Positions 23,943-36,879 of a stretch of DNA of 59,517 nt are shown here, piece after piece. Position 1 is the first letter of the stretch. Each line of letters opens with the position of its first letter. The notes under the pieces were generated by a model, which saw only the letters and a list, made by a program, of their open reading frames with translations, was not told the DNA's origin and searched no databases. The position numbers and the translations under genes were made by a program. The DNA is from Priapulus caudatus (taxonomy: Eukaryota > Priapulida > Priapulimorpha > Priapulimorphida > Priapulidae): NCBI RefSeq assembly GCF_000485595.1, contig NW_014577736.1:1-59517 (forward strand), written 5' to 3'.

Positions 23943-26900
23943 CAACGCTGGCGGGCGGAGTAGCAGTAATACACGGCCAGGCTGCGGGCGACTCGGCGCT
24001 GTTCAAGCCGCGCATCAGGAACCTCTTCTTCGCACTCACCAGGGGCGCCACCCGCACGTCACACAGGCTGTCCAGCAGGTGTTCCTTCCGCGTGCGCGGC
24101 GGAGCGTGCGGCCGCTTGTCGTGCATCGCGGCAACCGCCACCACGTGCGCCTGCTCCGTCGAATGCCGCCCCGCCTCCGCCTCTCGATCCGCGCACCCCA
24201 GCGAGGCGAACGACGTCGTCGTGGCAACCGTCATCGTCGGCGCAGCCTCGCTGCTCAGTTCTGGGAGGCACGTGGATGGTAACAATGTGTGGCCGTCGTC
24301 GGCGGCGTGCTCGCTCGCGTAGCTGCCCTCACTGTCGCCCCGCCGCCGCCGCCGCCGCGCCCTGAACGAGTAGTCGAGCGGCTGGCCTTCCTCCGTGTCC
24401 GTGTCTGACTCGCTCGAGCTCTCGAGCTGCTGCGGCAGCGGCGCCGCGCCGCGCTCGTACTCCCCGTCGTCGTACGCCTCGCTCGGCAGCCTGCCCGCGC
24501 GCTCCAGCGTGCTCACGTGCAGCTTGGAGCGAAGGTGCTTCGCGAGGTGGCCATGGATGCGGAACGCGACGCCACAGTCGGCGCACTTGAACGGGCGCGG
24601 GTTGTCGGCGGTCGGCGCGCCGTACACAACGTTGCGCGACAGCTTGCTGAGGTGGCTCTCGGAGCGCTGGTGCTTCTGCAGGTGACCGCGTGTTCGGAAC
24701 GAGACAGCGCAGCTGTCGCAGCGGAATGGCCGCTCAAAGTAGTGGATGTTGACGTGCAGTCGCAGTGAGCTCGGCTTAGAGAACACCTTGTGGCAGATGT
24801 CGCAGACGCAGCGTCCCTCGTTCTCCTCCTCGTGCACCTTGCCCGGGATCGGCATGATCTCGTTCTCCAGCAGCGACTTGTATTTGTCGGCGCGCTGTAA
24901 CTCATCAGCGGCGTGCTGCTGACCTGTGTTCGCCACATCACCGCCGTCGCCCGCCACCGCATCCGAACACCCCGCGTCGTCGCGACGCCGGTCGCCAGGC
25001 AGCGGCTTCGGAGAGATTGCGTGAGGGGTCTGCTGCTGCTGCTGTGGGGAGAGGCTCGTGGGGTTGTCGCTGCTTCTCCCGCCCTTCGCCTGCTGGTAGT
25101 GTTTCCACCTGCGCGCAGCACCCCCGCCCCCGCTCCCCACGCTCCACAGTCGCTGCTCCTCACGCGGACTAGAGTCACCGTTGCCCTCGGCGGAGATGGA
25201 GAGCTCACACGGCTGCAAGTCGACGCTGTTCGGCCGGTGAGGGCTCCGTCGTTTTGACTCGAGAATGCCCTTGAGGCCGTAGTTGCCCGGGCCATCTTGC
25301 TCGGTGGACCCGCATGGTAGGTTGACCGAAATGCTGCGCTTGCGGGGTGGAAGGAATGAGTTCAGAGCGATCAAGCTGGCAGCGGTAAGGCCTGGAGGTG
25401 CAGATCTCAATTCGTGGCCGAACTCCTGCTGCGACGAGCCGGCAGGGGACAGCATCGGCCGGGGAAGCCCCTCACCCGATCTCTGGTAGTTAGTCATCGC
25501 CTCGCCGTCTTGCGACGAGCCCGGCGACGCATGCATCTGGTTCAACTGCCGTGACTTGATGACGCCTATCACAGAGTCGAGACGGTGAGTCTTGCTCACG
25601 CTACGCGGCTGTCCGTCGCCGGTCGGGCTCCCGTCGCACGGCGACTTATCCGCGACCCCGCAACCATTGTCGTCGGCCCTCGCCACGCCTGCGTTCACCA
25701 GCGACATGTGCTGGTGCAGCTTACTGAACACGATCTCGGACACGGACAGGTAAGAGCGAGACAGCTGTCCGCGAGCGTCGCTGCCGTGAAACGCCGCCAG
25801 TGTCGTCGTCGTCGGCACGGCGAGGTGCAGTTCCCCGCCGGGACTCTTGTAGTTGTTGTTGTAGAACTTGTGCTGCTGCAGCTGCGACAGCTCAGCAGCC
25901 GTGTTCTCCGACACCGACCGCTGCCGCTTGCCGTGTCTCTCCGCGTGCTCCCCCCGGACGTCGCGTCGCAACACGCGAGGCACCTTACCCGGTAATTGCT
26001 CGTGCTTGTCGTCGCTACCGCCGGCGACTCCGCCGTACTTTGATTTCGCGCTACCCGCTACGTGTCCGTGTAGAGTGTTGCCCGACGGCACTGCGTTCTG
26101 CTCTACCATCGCCTGATGTTCGTAATGAGCACGCGAGCGTGGGCTCGTGTAGCTGGGCTTAGACGGCAATCCCGTCGACACGGTCAACAGACCTGCGTTC
26201 ATGTCTTGGAATTTATCACAGTATATTTTCTCCATGCCTTCGTGACTGAACTGCTTTGGGATGGCCGCACTTCCCTGCTGCTCCAACTCAGTGGAAGATG
26301 ATGATAGCGGCTGGGCACTGCTAGTGGGAGGAGACGTGGCTGCAGTGCCAGGAAGCTTTTGCAGTTGGTAATCTCTATGCGGTTCCATCACATTAGCAAA
26401 CTGCAAGGAGCCGGCGGATGCTGAAGACGGATGTTGTGCTTTGTGCAGAGGTATCGCACCGCTGCTGCCGCTCACTAGTACCTCATCCTCAAAATCATCA
26501 CTCGCGTCGTCAGCATCGTCATTGTCATTGTCACTGTAGCCTGACATGTGCTCAGCCTCCTCCTCCTGCTTCGCCAGCGCGTCCTCATCTATCTGTGAAT
26601 CGTCTACGGTAATCGGCACGGGGATGACGTTCAGTTCGATGCACTTCTTGTGATGCGCCTTCGACTTCATGTGCTTGGTGAGGTTGCCCTTCGTCTTGAA
26701 CTTGAAATCACAGTGTTTGCAGCTGTACGGCCGTATGTCTGTGTGCGTTCGTATGTGTTTTCGGAGCATGCTCGGCTTGCGGCAGCGAATGCCGCACTCC
26801 TCGCAAACGTAGCGCCCTCTGCCTCGTCCGCGCACGTACGTGTAGTCCTCGTCCGACTTATACCCGCCACTAAATATCTGCACCCGCCCTCGCTGCTTCC

Positions 26901-28200
26901 CACAGCAGCTGCTTCCCCCGTCGGTCGGAGATTGAAGCACGACGGAAGAGGATGAGCCGGACTCTGTTGGTGATTGCATGGGAAGCTTCGTGACGTCGGT
27001 CGGCGACTGTAGCGGCAACTTTGGTGACTGCGCCGACTGTTTGTACATTTCTGGAAGCTGTTGGATGGAGAGCGTCAGTCGTGGCGGTTCTAGACTCATC
27101 GAGCGCCCCTTAGCAACCTCGTTAGACTTTGTCACGGGCAGTCGGAGAGCTTCCACTGTTGTTGACAACACGGTTTGTGCATTCTCGCAAGCTGAATGTG
27201 GTTCAGCCTTATCTAGGTGCGAGAGACTGCGCTGAAATGCTTGCACGGGTACCCTTTGAGAATTGGCTGACGTATCTACGGCTGGATACAGGATGGCGGA
27301 CGTTGATGAGGACTGAAGTGATTCACTCTGTTGTGGTTCACTGAGTGAAGGTTCCACCCGGGAATGAAGAAATAATGACACTGGTGGCGTGGGAGAAAGA
27401 ACTAAAATTTTCGATGCATCCCCTGATGACTGAAGGAATACCTTCGACGGCTCCACTGGTGAAGGCAGCAAAACCTTTAACGATTCTGCAGGGCGGTACA
27501 TCAACCCTTTTGACTGTTCGACAGGTAACTGCATCAACCTTCCTGCCATCGGCGCTAACCTTAACATCGCCGAGTGTTCACTGAGGCTTGCGTAGGACTT
27601 TGTTGCCTTAACAGCAGAGCTGTTCTCAGGATTATCCTCCTGCTCAAATGATAGTGGGAGCTGCAGCTTCGGCGGCTTGCTACTGACACTATCGATGACA
27701 GTTGGCTTCTCCTGGTCGGCTTCGTGTGCCGTCATAGCATCCAATTGTTCATGATCCTCACTCTTCTTCCGGCATTCCCAGTAGCTGGAGTGTGTCAGAA
27801 CACCTCTGTGGTCGAGCGTCGTGTGGGCGACAGTGTAAAGGATGCTGACGTTGCGCTTTCGATTGTGATGGGAGCTGTACAGAGCCATCATGCGCCATGG
27901 CGGATCCTTCATGCTGGCTGCATCAGTCACAACTCTCCAGTTTGAGTACATGGAGACTTTTAGCGACTTTTGCGGTACGTACATTGGCTGTGGCTGGTGC
28001 ACACTACAGAAGGTGACATGCGTAGCTGCGCGAAGACTAGGGTATGTGTGCCCACACAGAAACAGGGGCATGAACATAACTTCTCTTTCTGGCACTCCCT
28101 GCGTGTCCACTGCATCCTCTGTGTTTACATCGTCATGGCAACCTCTGCTGCCATCCTGAAGAAGCATGGCAGCACCGATTACTACATGTTGGCCAATCAC
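23943..28200 (-). CDS. shn: Schnurri/HIVEP-type zinc-finger transcription factor, large exon (partial)
   Basis: A single open exon of about 1,400 codons. Near its start is a conserved Schnurri/HIVEP block ([30 protein letters not shown]). A C2H2 pair follows at about 26814-26640 ([37 protein letters not shown]), CX2CX12HX3H then CX2CX12HX5H, and behind it an acidic run ([17 protein letters not shown]), the classic ZAS arrangement. Three more fingers lie at about 24812-24515 ([51 protein letters not shown]), matching the C-terminal triplet of invertebrate Schnurri that binds SMAD partners in BMP signalling. The frame ends in TAG within a perfect donor (G|GTGAGTAG at 23943), so the gene continues leftwards. 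A good acceptor, TTCTTCAG, would start the exon at 28155; sequence above that may be intron. The N-terminal exons are not recognised. Confidence 0.9.
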
Positions 28201-28209
28201 AATCTATTA

Positions 28210-30290
28210 GATATTAAAAGTTTAGGGCTAGCAGTACGCAGATGGATTACAACGGGTTGCTTTGCAAAGCTCATGTATCGTATCGAGTCAGAAAAATACG
28301 GTATTTAGCCATTGTGGAGTTATAATTACTTGTGTACTAAATTCTGTAATTTACCTACCTCTGAGGATTGACTTACTCTCGGCATAGTTTCTGCTCCACT
28401 AGGATCACATCACTATGTAGAGGATGGTCAGTGCAGGGACACACAGAACAAGAACAGCTTGTCGCTTCCGTGGCTCTATCATCTCTGGATGGCTTGGACT
28501 GTAATTATTACCAAAACCAAAGTATTAGCTAGAGATCCGTCTTGCTGTCTTTCCGACGATATATTTTGAGTCAAGGGTGCTAAAACATTAATGTTCATCA
28601 TGCTCAGCCTATTAAAATGTGTACGATTAAAACGTTTCACATTTTGTATGGTGACAGCCAGTAAAATATGCAGTTTAAATGTTAAAGTAACCGGAATATC
28701 AGTCAATTAAAATACAGGCGCGTGAGCACGCACGCACGCACACATAAAGAAGGAACACATGCAGAAGATCGATCTGCATTTAGTTGTATTTGAATTATAT
28801 GCAACAAAGATGTCAAATAATCATTAATAATAATAATAATAATAATAAATATCATGATGTAATGTAATTCACTATTCAATCCTAGCCATTGGCAATAAAT
28901 GTCAATGACAGAATTAAAATCAATCCAACATTAATGGTTAGGATTATAGTAAGAGCAAGACTAACAATACAACTACAGTACACAAGACCAAGCAACAGTA
29001 ACCCTCTCAAGTAACACTGGCACTAAAACTAACAGTAACAGTAACAGTATACAGTAACACTAACACTGACAGTAACAGTAACACTAACAGTAACAGCTGT
29101 AGGCGGTATTGAATGATAATGATGGTTGCATCTAATACAGTTTCATAGCTTGCGTTTTAAACATTGAACGGGGCTTTTAAATTCGAAATTGGCAACCGAT
29201 ATGGTTACCACTCTTTAAATTATAGTTTTTTCTGCAATTATTAAAGTCGTTAAAATGAAACACCAGCTCGGACTATGAACCCATGTTCTTCACAAATAAA
29301 TATCAAGGATCATCAAAAGTTTACTGTTGTTGACAACGCATAACTGCAAAGAGAAAATATCTCGGGTGATGATACGCCAAGTTCTAATACTAAATATATA
29401 ATGCATACCTTACTTCAATCATATACAGCGATCATCGTGTACTATCCCGTGTTAATAGCTCAGCAAAATGCCTAACTGCTTGATAGGTAAAGTTTTCCAA
29501 GTTGTCTTCCTGCCCTGCAGATCTGGCATTGATGGTCTTTTGTTTACACGAATAGCGCCATCACGCGGTAAATAGTTTAGTCTTTTTAAATGGTTTCAAT
29601 GGTTTATATCTATTTCTATGGTTTACCTAGCGCGTCCTATTATTTGTGAGATAGTCACCGTCTAATGTAATTGGTGTCCTGGTCAACATACTAAATATCT
29701 TCCTCATAAATGAGGAAGCTGGTGTCTCACTTGCGCTTTTTAATTATGTTTTTTTTTGTAATTTTTATTATTGCACTGACGTTGCATGAGCGGCTTACTT
29801 GGAAGCTCACGTTGATACATCTTTTGCTAATGTACCGTCTTTACAAGTAATTAAATGATTAGCTGGCTTGTCGTTTGAATTCCTACCTGAGCTGAAATAT
29901 CATTTATGGCCACACAAGTCTACTCCACGGCCACGCGCTTTGTCACGCCCTCGCAATACATCCGGGACAACGGCACAACATACACGACGGACACGAGCAC
30001 ATCACGCACCACGCCCACACAAAATTAACTTATGCGGGCTACCGATTTTAAAGAACAAGCAATAAAACTGTAACGATGCGTATTTCGGCAAAAAGTACAA
30101 TAAAAAAGGGGTACATGGGGTGGCATAGCTAATTATATAAAAACAAGAACCAGTGCCTGCTTCCAATGCGTGGGGAGGGGGGCAAGGGGCAGCTGCGCCT
30201 ACATTGTATGGGAAAATAATAAATATCGAACAAAAGTGAATAACCCTACATAATTAAGAGTAAATAATTAAACGTAGAGGAACACGCCTT
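28210..30290. other. Interval without recognised gene
   Basis: AT-rich. It contains an ATA/AAT run (28825-28848) and a stretch of ACAGTAACACTAACAGTAAC-like short repeats (about 28990-29097). Upstream exons of the Schnurri gene may lie here or beyond, but no frame shows recognisable family sequence. Confidence 0.5.
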
Positions 30291-30680
30291 GAAAGATATC
30301 CTGTGTTACAAAAGCTAATCTGCGCAATTGAATATGAGCAGTGGGCAGATGAAGAACCCGTTCCATATTTGACAGTGAAGGATGAATTTGCAGGCTTCAA
30401 CGGTTTGATGATGAGAAACACACGCACTGGCACTGTGTTGCAGTTTTTGTTACAACATCAAGCGATTAAGCTGGCCCAAATTGGACATCAAGGTGTCGTC
30501 AAAACCAAGCTACGTGCGAGGGTCTCGTCCTCAGGTATAGATCGTTTGATGGAAGAACGCATTAAGCAACGTTTGCCATGACGAACTGCTACCGCCAATA
30601 ACACGAAAGGGCCGGAACCTGTCAAATATCTACACCGTACACGCAGGATGGGTACGAGTTTCTGAATGCGTATCATTTGT
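30291..30680 (+). pseudogene. Ty3/gypsy retrotransposon integrase fragment
   Basis: The frame 30303-30581 reads LICAIEYEQWADEEPVPYLT, then MMRNTRTGTVLQ and GHQGVVKTKLRARVSS, then GIDRLMEERIKQRLP. This is the region between RNase H and the integrase zinc-binding domain of Ty3/gypsy elements, including the HxGHxG-type motif. The TGA at 30579 falls where a conserved cysteine is expected, and the frame then continues with TATANNTKGPEPVK, also gypsy-like. No LTRs or polymerase are seen; a short dead fragment. Confidence 0.75.
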
Positions 30681-31059
30681 TGTATAGTAGCGCTTAAATT
30701 TTGCATTTATGATTGCAGTATTTTTTCAGTGAACGAACGTAATTATACATTTGTATATAGATTATAACATTGTATAAACACATACATAGTCACGATTCTT
30801 GCCATTGGCATTGGTAGCAAGCTCTCAAAATGTGCCGCTCTTGTCGCACTCGATCACTTCTATTTATTTAGTTTGATTTGTTTTAATTTTATCAGCATTG
30901 TCTATTTACTTGTTTAACTAGTAACATGTTACCTCAAAAATTGAATTCATAACCTGGAGCAGGAATGCGTGAAGGCGCTAGACTACGACGCGATATCTGA
31001 ATACGTCGGCGAGACGAGCGACCTCTACTGAGGAACTACGCACGTCGACTTGTGTTTCT

Positions 31060-31330
31060 CTTTAGTACAACGAGAAAGACAGAGAAGGAAGGAAGGGATG
31101 GATAAATCGTGAGATAGAGAGGGAGAAGAAAGGGATGGAGAGAGGGGGGATAGAGAGAGTTTGAGAGAGGGAGAGGGAAAAAGAGAGAGAGGGAGAGAGA
31201 GATGGGGAGAGGGAGAAAGAGAGAGAGAGAGAAATCCTAAATACAAATGTAGATAAGAGCTAAGATGTGGTTTCTGCGTTATTACATCTTTATTTAAATG
31301 TATAACGCACCGCTCTCTCTCTCTCTCTAC
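31060..31330. repeat. GA/CT-rich low-complexity tract
   Basis: Purine-rich plus strand (GAGAGGGAGAAAGAGAGAGA type) with a short CTCTCTCT run at about 31313-31328. A 124-residue minus-strand frame here is serine/leucine/proline-rich, an expected artefact of such composition. Confidence 0.8.
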
Positions 31331-31784
31331 CGTTGACAGACAAGGATCAATAAAGCTAATGATAACGTTGAAGGAGGTTTCTATGCTTATCTCAAACATG
31401 TGTTTTGAAAATAAAACCGTGACGCAGTACGTTTTGTAAAATAAAAGCCGAAAATCTGGTAATTAATTAAACTATTCGTGCTTCAATAACTCAAAATTTC
31501 ACGAAATTATAGCTATAGACATGTGTTTATATAGTATCGGTAGATTTGGTAGAATACAATCATATTCGGTTCGCGAGATATTAGGAGTTTTATGTATATT
31601 TGCACTTTCTCCTAATTAAGTTTATAGCTGAGTAAAAGAAGAGTGTGGTGAGTGTTCAGGTTTTTGTTTATTGATTCGAAATTTTTTCAAAGTGCTGGGA
31701 TTTCACTCGTAGTCTCTCTCTCTCTCTCTTGTAGTCAATACAAGTTCCCGCTACTTTGTTATTGGCGTATTTCATTACATTCAA

Positions 31785-32335
31785 CACACACACGCACACG
31801 CCAAAACACACAGCGGGCGCACGCAATCACGCCTACGGCGCGCGCCACACACCACACCACATCACACCAAGCGCAACACACACACACACACACACACACA
31901 ACACACACACACACACCACACACACGACACACACAGCGCACGCGACAGACACGGCGACACGAGCAGCGCAACGCGCAACATCGCAAACACAGGCGCACAC
32001 GCGCAAAAACACGCCCGAGGCAAACACGCCACGCGCAACATCAGGCAACATCACACACAAGGCGCAAAGCACACAGCGCAACAAGCACACGACAACGCGA
32101 CACACACACACACGCGCCACGCGCACACGCAGCACGTGCACACGCACACCACACGCGCAACACACGACACACACACACACACACAACACACACACATACA
32201 CAGCGCAACCACACCGCACACCACGCGCACCACCAACAACACGCACACGCACACAGGGCGCCACATCACACACCGCACACGCACACACGCGCCAAACACG
32301 CGCGCAACACGCACACGCGCACACACATGCCATGC
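31785..32335. repeat. Degenerate (AC)n-rich tract
   Basis: About 550 bp dominated by ACACAC with interspersed GC, CGCA and CACG words. All six frames stay open for long stretches (HTHTHT or VCVCVC peptides); none is a gene. Two smaller AC-rich patches recur at 32508-32560. Confidence 0.85.
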
Positions 32336-33382
32336 ACACGTATTGAACGTATGGTTCAGATATTGACGCTTTCAGACGTGCGACAGTCGATGGGTGGAGA
32401 TGCTGGATGCCGCGTCACGATCGCCCACGTCTGGTGTTCAGCGGAAAATACAGGGGAAGGTGGCGTTCGTGCTGCATTAGCGTCATGTAACAGCGTTTCC
32501 TCTCGCCAACACACGCACCACCACATCGCGCACACGCGCACGCACACGCACACGCAAGACACACTACGGCACGCGCAGCGATTAGCACGAACCACAAACT
32601 GTTTAACACACAAATACCCGCGACAGATCTCGTTATGCAATCAAATTAGCATATCAGGAAACAGCATGTTCAGTTGTTCAACAGTATTTCACACGACCGC
32701 GCCGTAGATTAGCCTATATGACGATACGCGCGTACGTATATTCTGCGTAATTAATGATAAATATTTCGTGCTTCAATAACTCAGGATTCACGAATCTAAG
32801 CTAAGACATGTGTTTAATATGTATCTAGGAATTTTTGAATGTACTCAAATCGTTCGGAGTATTAGAGTTTTATGTATTATATGCAATTCTCCTAATTAAA
32901 ACATGTTTATTAGCCTGAGTAAAAGAAAAGGCTTACGTGTTCAGTGTTTATTGTCATTGATAATCAAATCGTTCGCGAGATATTAGGCTAGTGACGATAC
33001 GCGCGCGTAGATTGCCTATATGACGTACGCGCGTATCGTATATTCTGGCTAAAGAAAACTATTAAACGTATTCGTGCTTCATAAACTTCAAATTACAGAA
33101 TTAAAGCGGCTCATAGAATTTTAGCTCTCCTCAATCGTTCGCGAGTATTAGAGTTGGGGCGTGTGAAACACTCCGAGTTAGCCGGCGAACGAAGCTGGAC
33201 CAGATCTCAGATGACGTCAACTCGTTCGCGGGAATTAACCGGTTGGAGTGAACCGAGATGACCGGACACAAACTGCATAAGATTGATAAAATATATGTTA
33301 AATAATAATGTATTATTTATTTATATAATATATTATTTGTTAAATAATATATTATTTGCTAATGTACGAAATCTATTTACTA

Positions 33383-33385
<3 letters not shown>

Positions 33386-33450
<65 letters not shown>

Positions 33451-33565
33451 TGCGTGCGTGCGTGCGTGCGTGCGTGTGACAGTGTGTGTGCATGTGTGCG
33501 TGTGTGTGTGTGTGACAGTGTGTGTGCGTGCGTGCGTGCGTGCGCGTGTCTGTGTGCGTGTATGT
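33386..33565. repeat. (GT)n with (GTGC)n tail
   Basis: Nearly pure GT from 33386 to about 33448, then GTGC/GTGT tetranucleotides and two CAGTGTGTGTG words. Long cysteine/valine or histidine/threonine frames across it are artefacts. Confidence 0.95.
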
Positions 33566-34089
33566 ATATATCATAATTATAGTACAGTGGTAATTTATTT
33601 TCCACCAGTGCCAACCGTCCCGTTGTAACCGGATAAACGTGACGAGGTCCAAGGAGACAGAGAATGAACACGTCGAAAGGGTTTCGTGCAACGATTGAGT
33701 GGTTACCTGCCCCAGCCACGTACCAAGGTGCAGCGGAGTCACTTGTACACGCCTGAAGCTGGCGCGTGTTCGGAAATAACATTCCTACTGAATAGAGTAG
33801 CATATTAAGTGGAACGTTTCCTCGTAGACAGGTCTGACTGTGACATTGTTAAATATTTGCGTATGACCGACTATATTACGATGATGAAACGCCATGAGCG
33901 TGTATACAACACAACTTAAGTGTTCTCCTTAGATAGATGTTACGTCCATTATATTTACTTATTTTGCTGTCATTAATTAATTATAATTTAATTCATGTTA
34001 TTAATTAATAAATAATTAATTTCGTTATTAGTGTAGGTGTTGGTAGTAACAAGTTATCCGGTAATGTAAGCCGTGCTTAGATACATAAA

Positions 34090-34330
34090 TGGACGGATAA
34101 GCAGTTAGGTAGATATATGGATGGATGGGTAGATAGAAGGATGAATGGATGGATGGATTGATGGATGGATAGATAGATGGATGGATAAAGGGCTGGATAG
34201 ATAGATGGCTAGATAGATAGATCGCTAGATGGATAGATGGATAGATCGCTAGATGGATAGATGGATAGATCGCTAGATGGATAGATTGCTAGATGGATAG
34301 TTAGATACTAGATAGATAGATGGATAGATA
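34090..34330. repeat. GATA/GGAT tetranucleotide array
   Basis: Interspersed ATGGATGGAT, AGATAGAT and GATCGCTAGATGGATA units. The later part repeats GATCGCTAGATGGATAGATG several times. It ends in the palindrome at 34329. Confidence 0.9.
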
Positions 34331-34377
34331 CAAGAGCGTATAAAGAAGGATACTTGTACCTCCTTTATACGCTCTTG
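34329..34377. repeat. Palindrome at the end of the GATA array
   Basis: Left CAAGAGCGTATAAAGAAGGA and right TCCTTTATACGCTCTTG are complementary apart from three bases. The loop contains TACTTGTA. The end word TCAAGAGCGTAT matches that of the palindrome at 59438. Confidence 0.85.
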
Positions 34378-34722
34378 ATAGATATATACACGGCTCGATA
34401 GACGTTGCCTTTTGCACGCCTATCGAGCCTTAGACGTGCCTTAGACGGCCGCCGATAGACGTGCCTTAGTACGCCTTGAACAACGAGCTCAGCAACTCCA
34501 TTGTCTGTGCGTTATATCAATTGATACTCCATCAACTTGTAATTAGGCCTATACGCCGTTCAAGTTACCGCCGCTAAAAACTTTGACGACAAATACACAG
34601 AGACGATGATAAGAAAGGTTCTATATATGTGTTTGTTGGACGCGAGAGAGAAGCCTGTCACAACATGACAAAACCCTGTGAAAATTCGCTGGACAAACAT
34701 CGATTGGTTTATAATATGTATA

Positions 34723-34832
34723 AAAATAAATAAATAAAAATATAATGAGATGTCAAATTTTAATTAGCAAGCTTTCGAGCGAACGTCTCTTCATCAGGCT
34801 ATACAATCATTATATTTTTATTTATTTATTTT
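34723..34832 (-). repeat. Inverted repeat enclosing a hammerhead-like core
   Basis: Perfect 26-bp arms (34723-34748 and 34807-34832), AT-rich with TAAATAAATAAA. The minus-strand reading of the centre contains CCTGATGAAGAGACG, TTCGCTCGAAAG and CTTGCTA (34765-34798). CTGATGA ... GAAA are the invariant core words of hammerhead ribozymes. GAG/CTC can form stem II and AGC/GCT a tiny stem III. Self-cleavage is not shown. Confidence 0.5.
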
Positions 34833-34871
34833 CATATTTACATGGGTGTCTTGTGTTTTTACTTCTACATA

Positions 34872-35147
34872 CAGGGCCGTAGCCTGCGGGGGGGGGGGAG
34901 AGAATTGCCCCCCTAGATTTTGGAGCCAAATTAAAAAACAAATTGTTCTACTAAAAGAGAATTGTCGTAGTCAGAATGAAGGCTGTACATGTACTCAAAA
35001 GTGCCTCAAATACCATTTCCTGCGATCTACATTTTCCAAATTTTTGGTGGGAGGACCCCCAGACCCCCCACCTTTTATCAACCCCTCCTTGAAATCCTTG
35101 ATCCGTCATTGCCCCCCCCCCATGCATTTGCTCAGCCTACGGCCCTG
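34872..35147. mobile_element. CAGGG-type element, 5-bp duplication ACATA
   Basis: The left end CAGGGCCGTAGCCTGC and the complement of the right end (CAGGGCCGTAGGCTGAG) are inverted repeats. ACATA flanks both sides (34867-34871, 35148-35152). The interior has the motif GGACCCCCAGACCCCCC seen in other copies in this window. 276 bp, non-coding; it fits the hAT branch with 5-bp target duplications. Confidence 0.85.
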
Positions 35148-35152
35148 ACATA

Positions 35153-36830
35153 TAATGTATATATGGACATCTATAGTTATTATGAAATATGTTGGGTTCT
35201 GTGGTCTGTTCACGACAAAACTGATACGAGAGAGAAGTGTTCAATGTTGCTGTTGGTGGCAAAACGACACATGCTAAATTTTCCTATGAATAGTAGTGAA
35301 ATTTAGCCGTCATAAAAGATTTACTAAACGTATATTTTATGAAATAATATACATTACACTGTCACCTGAGTGTGCAGAATATAAGGTAATTTGGCATCAT
35401 GACACTTTCCATTATATATAATAAGGTAGAAACGGTGACTACACATTTCAAAGTAAAGTTTCGTACATAGTACGTAATAGTCGTCGTGGGTGTAATCTCT
35501 AACCATGCCAAAACAGGATACAGTCCACACTTCTCATTCCTAAGATTTACTACACACCGGCATATATAATTAAATATGTACATATAAAAATACCCTGTTA
35601 AGATTTCCGTGACCAAATAGCTATTAGGTATTGAAATTATATTAAAGCTAAGCTCAAATAACCGAATAGTCACTGCACGACATCATTGCGTGCAATAAAT
35701 AGAGCAAAAGTAAGAACTAAACTAAACCGAGTTATCACAACGCGTTTTTACAAGCGCGTGTTCACAAGCCTTGCCTTCAGCGTATACCTAAACAACCCAG
35801 TAAAGAGAATCCAAAAGTGAATAGCAATTTTTCCTCCTTAACAACGACAAAAACAACAACAGCTGCAGCAGCAACAACAACAAAAGAAGCAGCAGTAGCA
35901 GCTGTAGCACCAGGAACAACACTCACCAGTTTTATAACCACGATGAACCTAAAATATTTCTACTTCACAAGCCTAAAATAATCCGGACCTATTTCTACAA
36001 AAAAAAACATTTTCCGAGCACGCATTCATGTTGCGAATTTCACAGTAACATCCTTTATCATTTGCTTTATACGACCTGACCACTCGGCAAAATTATATAG
36101 TCTGGTGAACGTTTCATTAGTTGACTGCATGATTATTTACCCTGTACGTGTATATACATATTATAACTGAGGCAAGTATGCAATGAAAGAGCCTTTTGAC
36201 TACACACCAACCTAAATAACCTTACAATGTTGCATCCAGACAACTTTATATTAATACAATGAGTTGGATGTCACTAGGTGACGAAACAGTGATATCATTA
36301 CAGTTACAGTATGACTTTCCATTCCCACGTCGATCACTGCACATCCATCCGTAAGCACACAAAGTTACTGCGTGAATACACACGCACACAAAATGTTTAT
36401 GCCTATGTAATATAAAAATATAGTATGTGCAATCATACATTTATCATTATCCAGGGTTGCTACAGCAATACTGAAATGTAATTAATTTGGTCGGAGTAGC
36501 ATTCGCTTGGCAATTAAGTATAAAAGACTGTTTTTGTAAACGGGGATTGCGAAAGGCATCAAATATTACTGTACCCATCCTTCAGAAGACTATCTGGCAC
36601 TTAAGACTACGTACACACTCAATAATTTTACATTGAAAATCTCACTTGTTTGATCTTTTCTCGACGATGAATGAGATACGCACACATGCATACACGCACA
36701 ATGTGGAGGGTGTATAACTTTAATACACAGACGTTTACTTTACATAAAGTAAAACTGCTATATCACACACATCAGCTTCCTATTGCGTTCATCCATCCAG
36801 GCTCTCAATCTTCACGAGTCATTTCATAAC
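35153..36830. other. Intergenic stretch without recognised gene
   Basis: AT-rich unique DNA with an AAC/AGC-rich patch (35840-35915, ACAACAACAGCTGCAGCAGC type). No frame shows family features. Confidence 0.5.
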
Positions 36831-36879
36831 CTCATAAATGTTAGTCTTCAAAAGTCCTGGGGACCATAACGAAGACGGA

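Noticed and set aside
24513-25295. 260-codon frame overlapping the Schnurri exon on the same strand
   Set aside because: Out-of-frame shadow of a GC-rich coding exon; the C2H2 fingers are in the long frame.
31652-32707. 351-codon plus-strand frame and several shorter ones
   Set aside because: Encoded by the degenerate (AC)n tract; peptides are HTHTHT-like and open frames exist on both strands.
33333-33803. 156-codon minus-strand frame
   Set aside because: Product of the (GT)n microsatellite.
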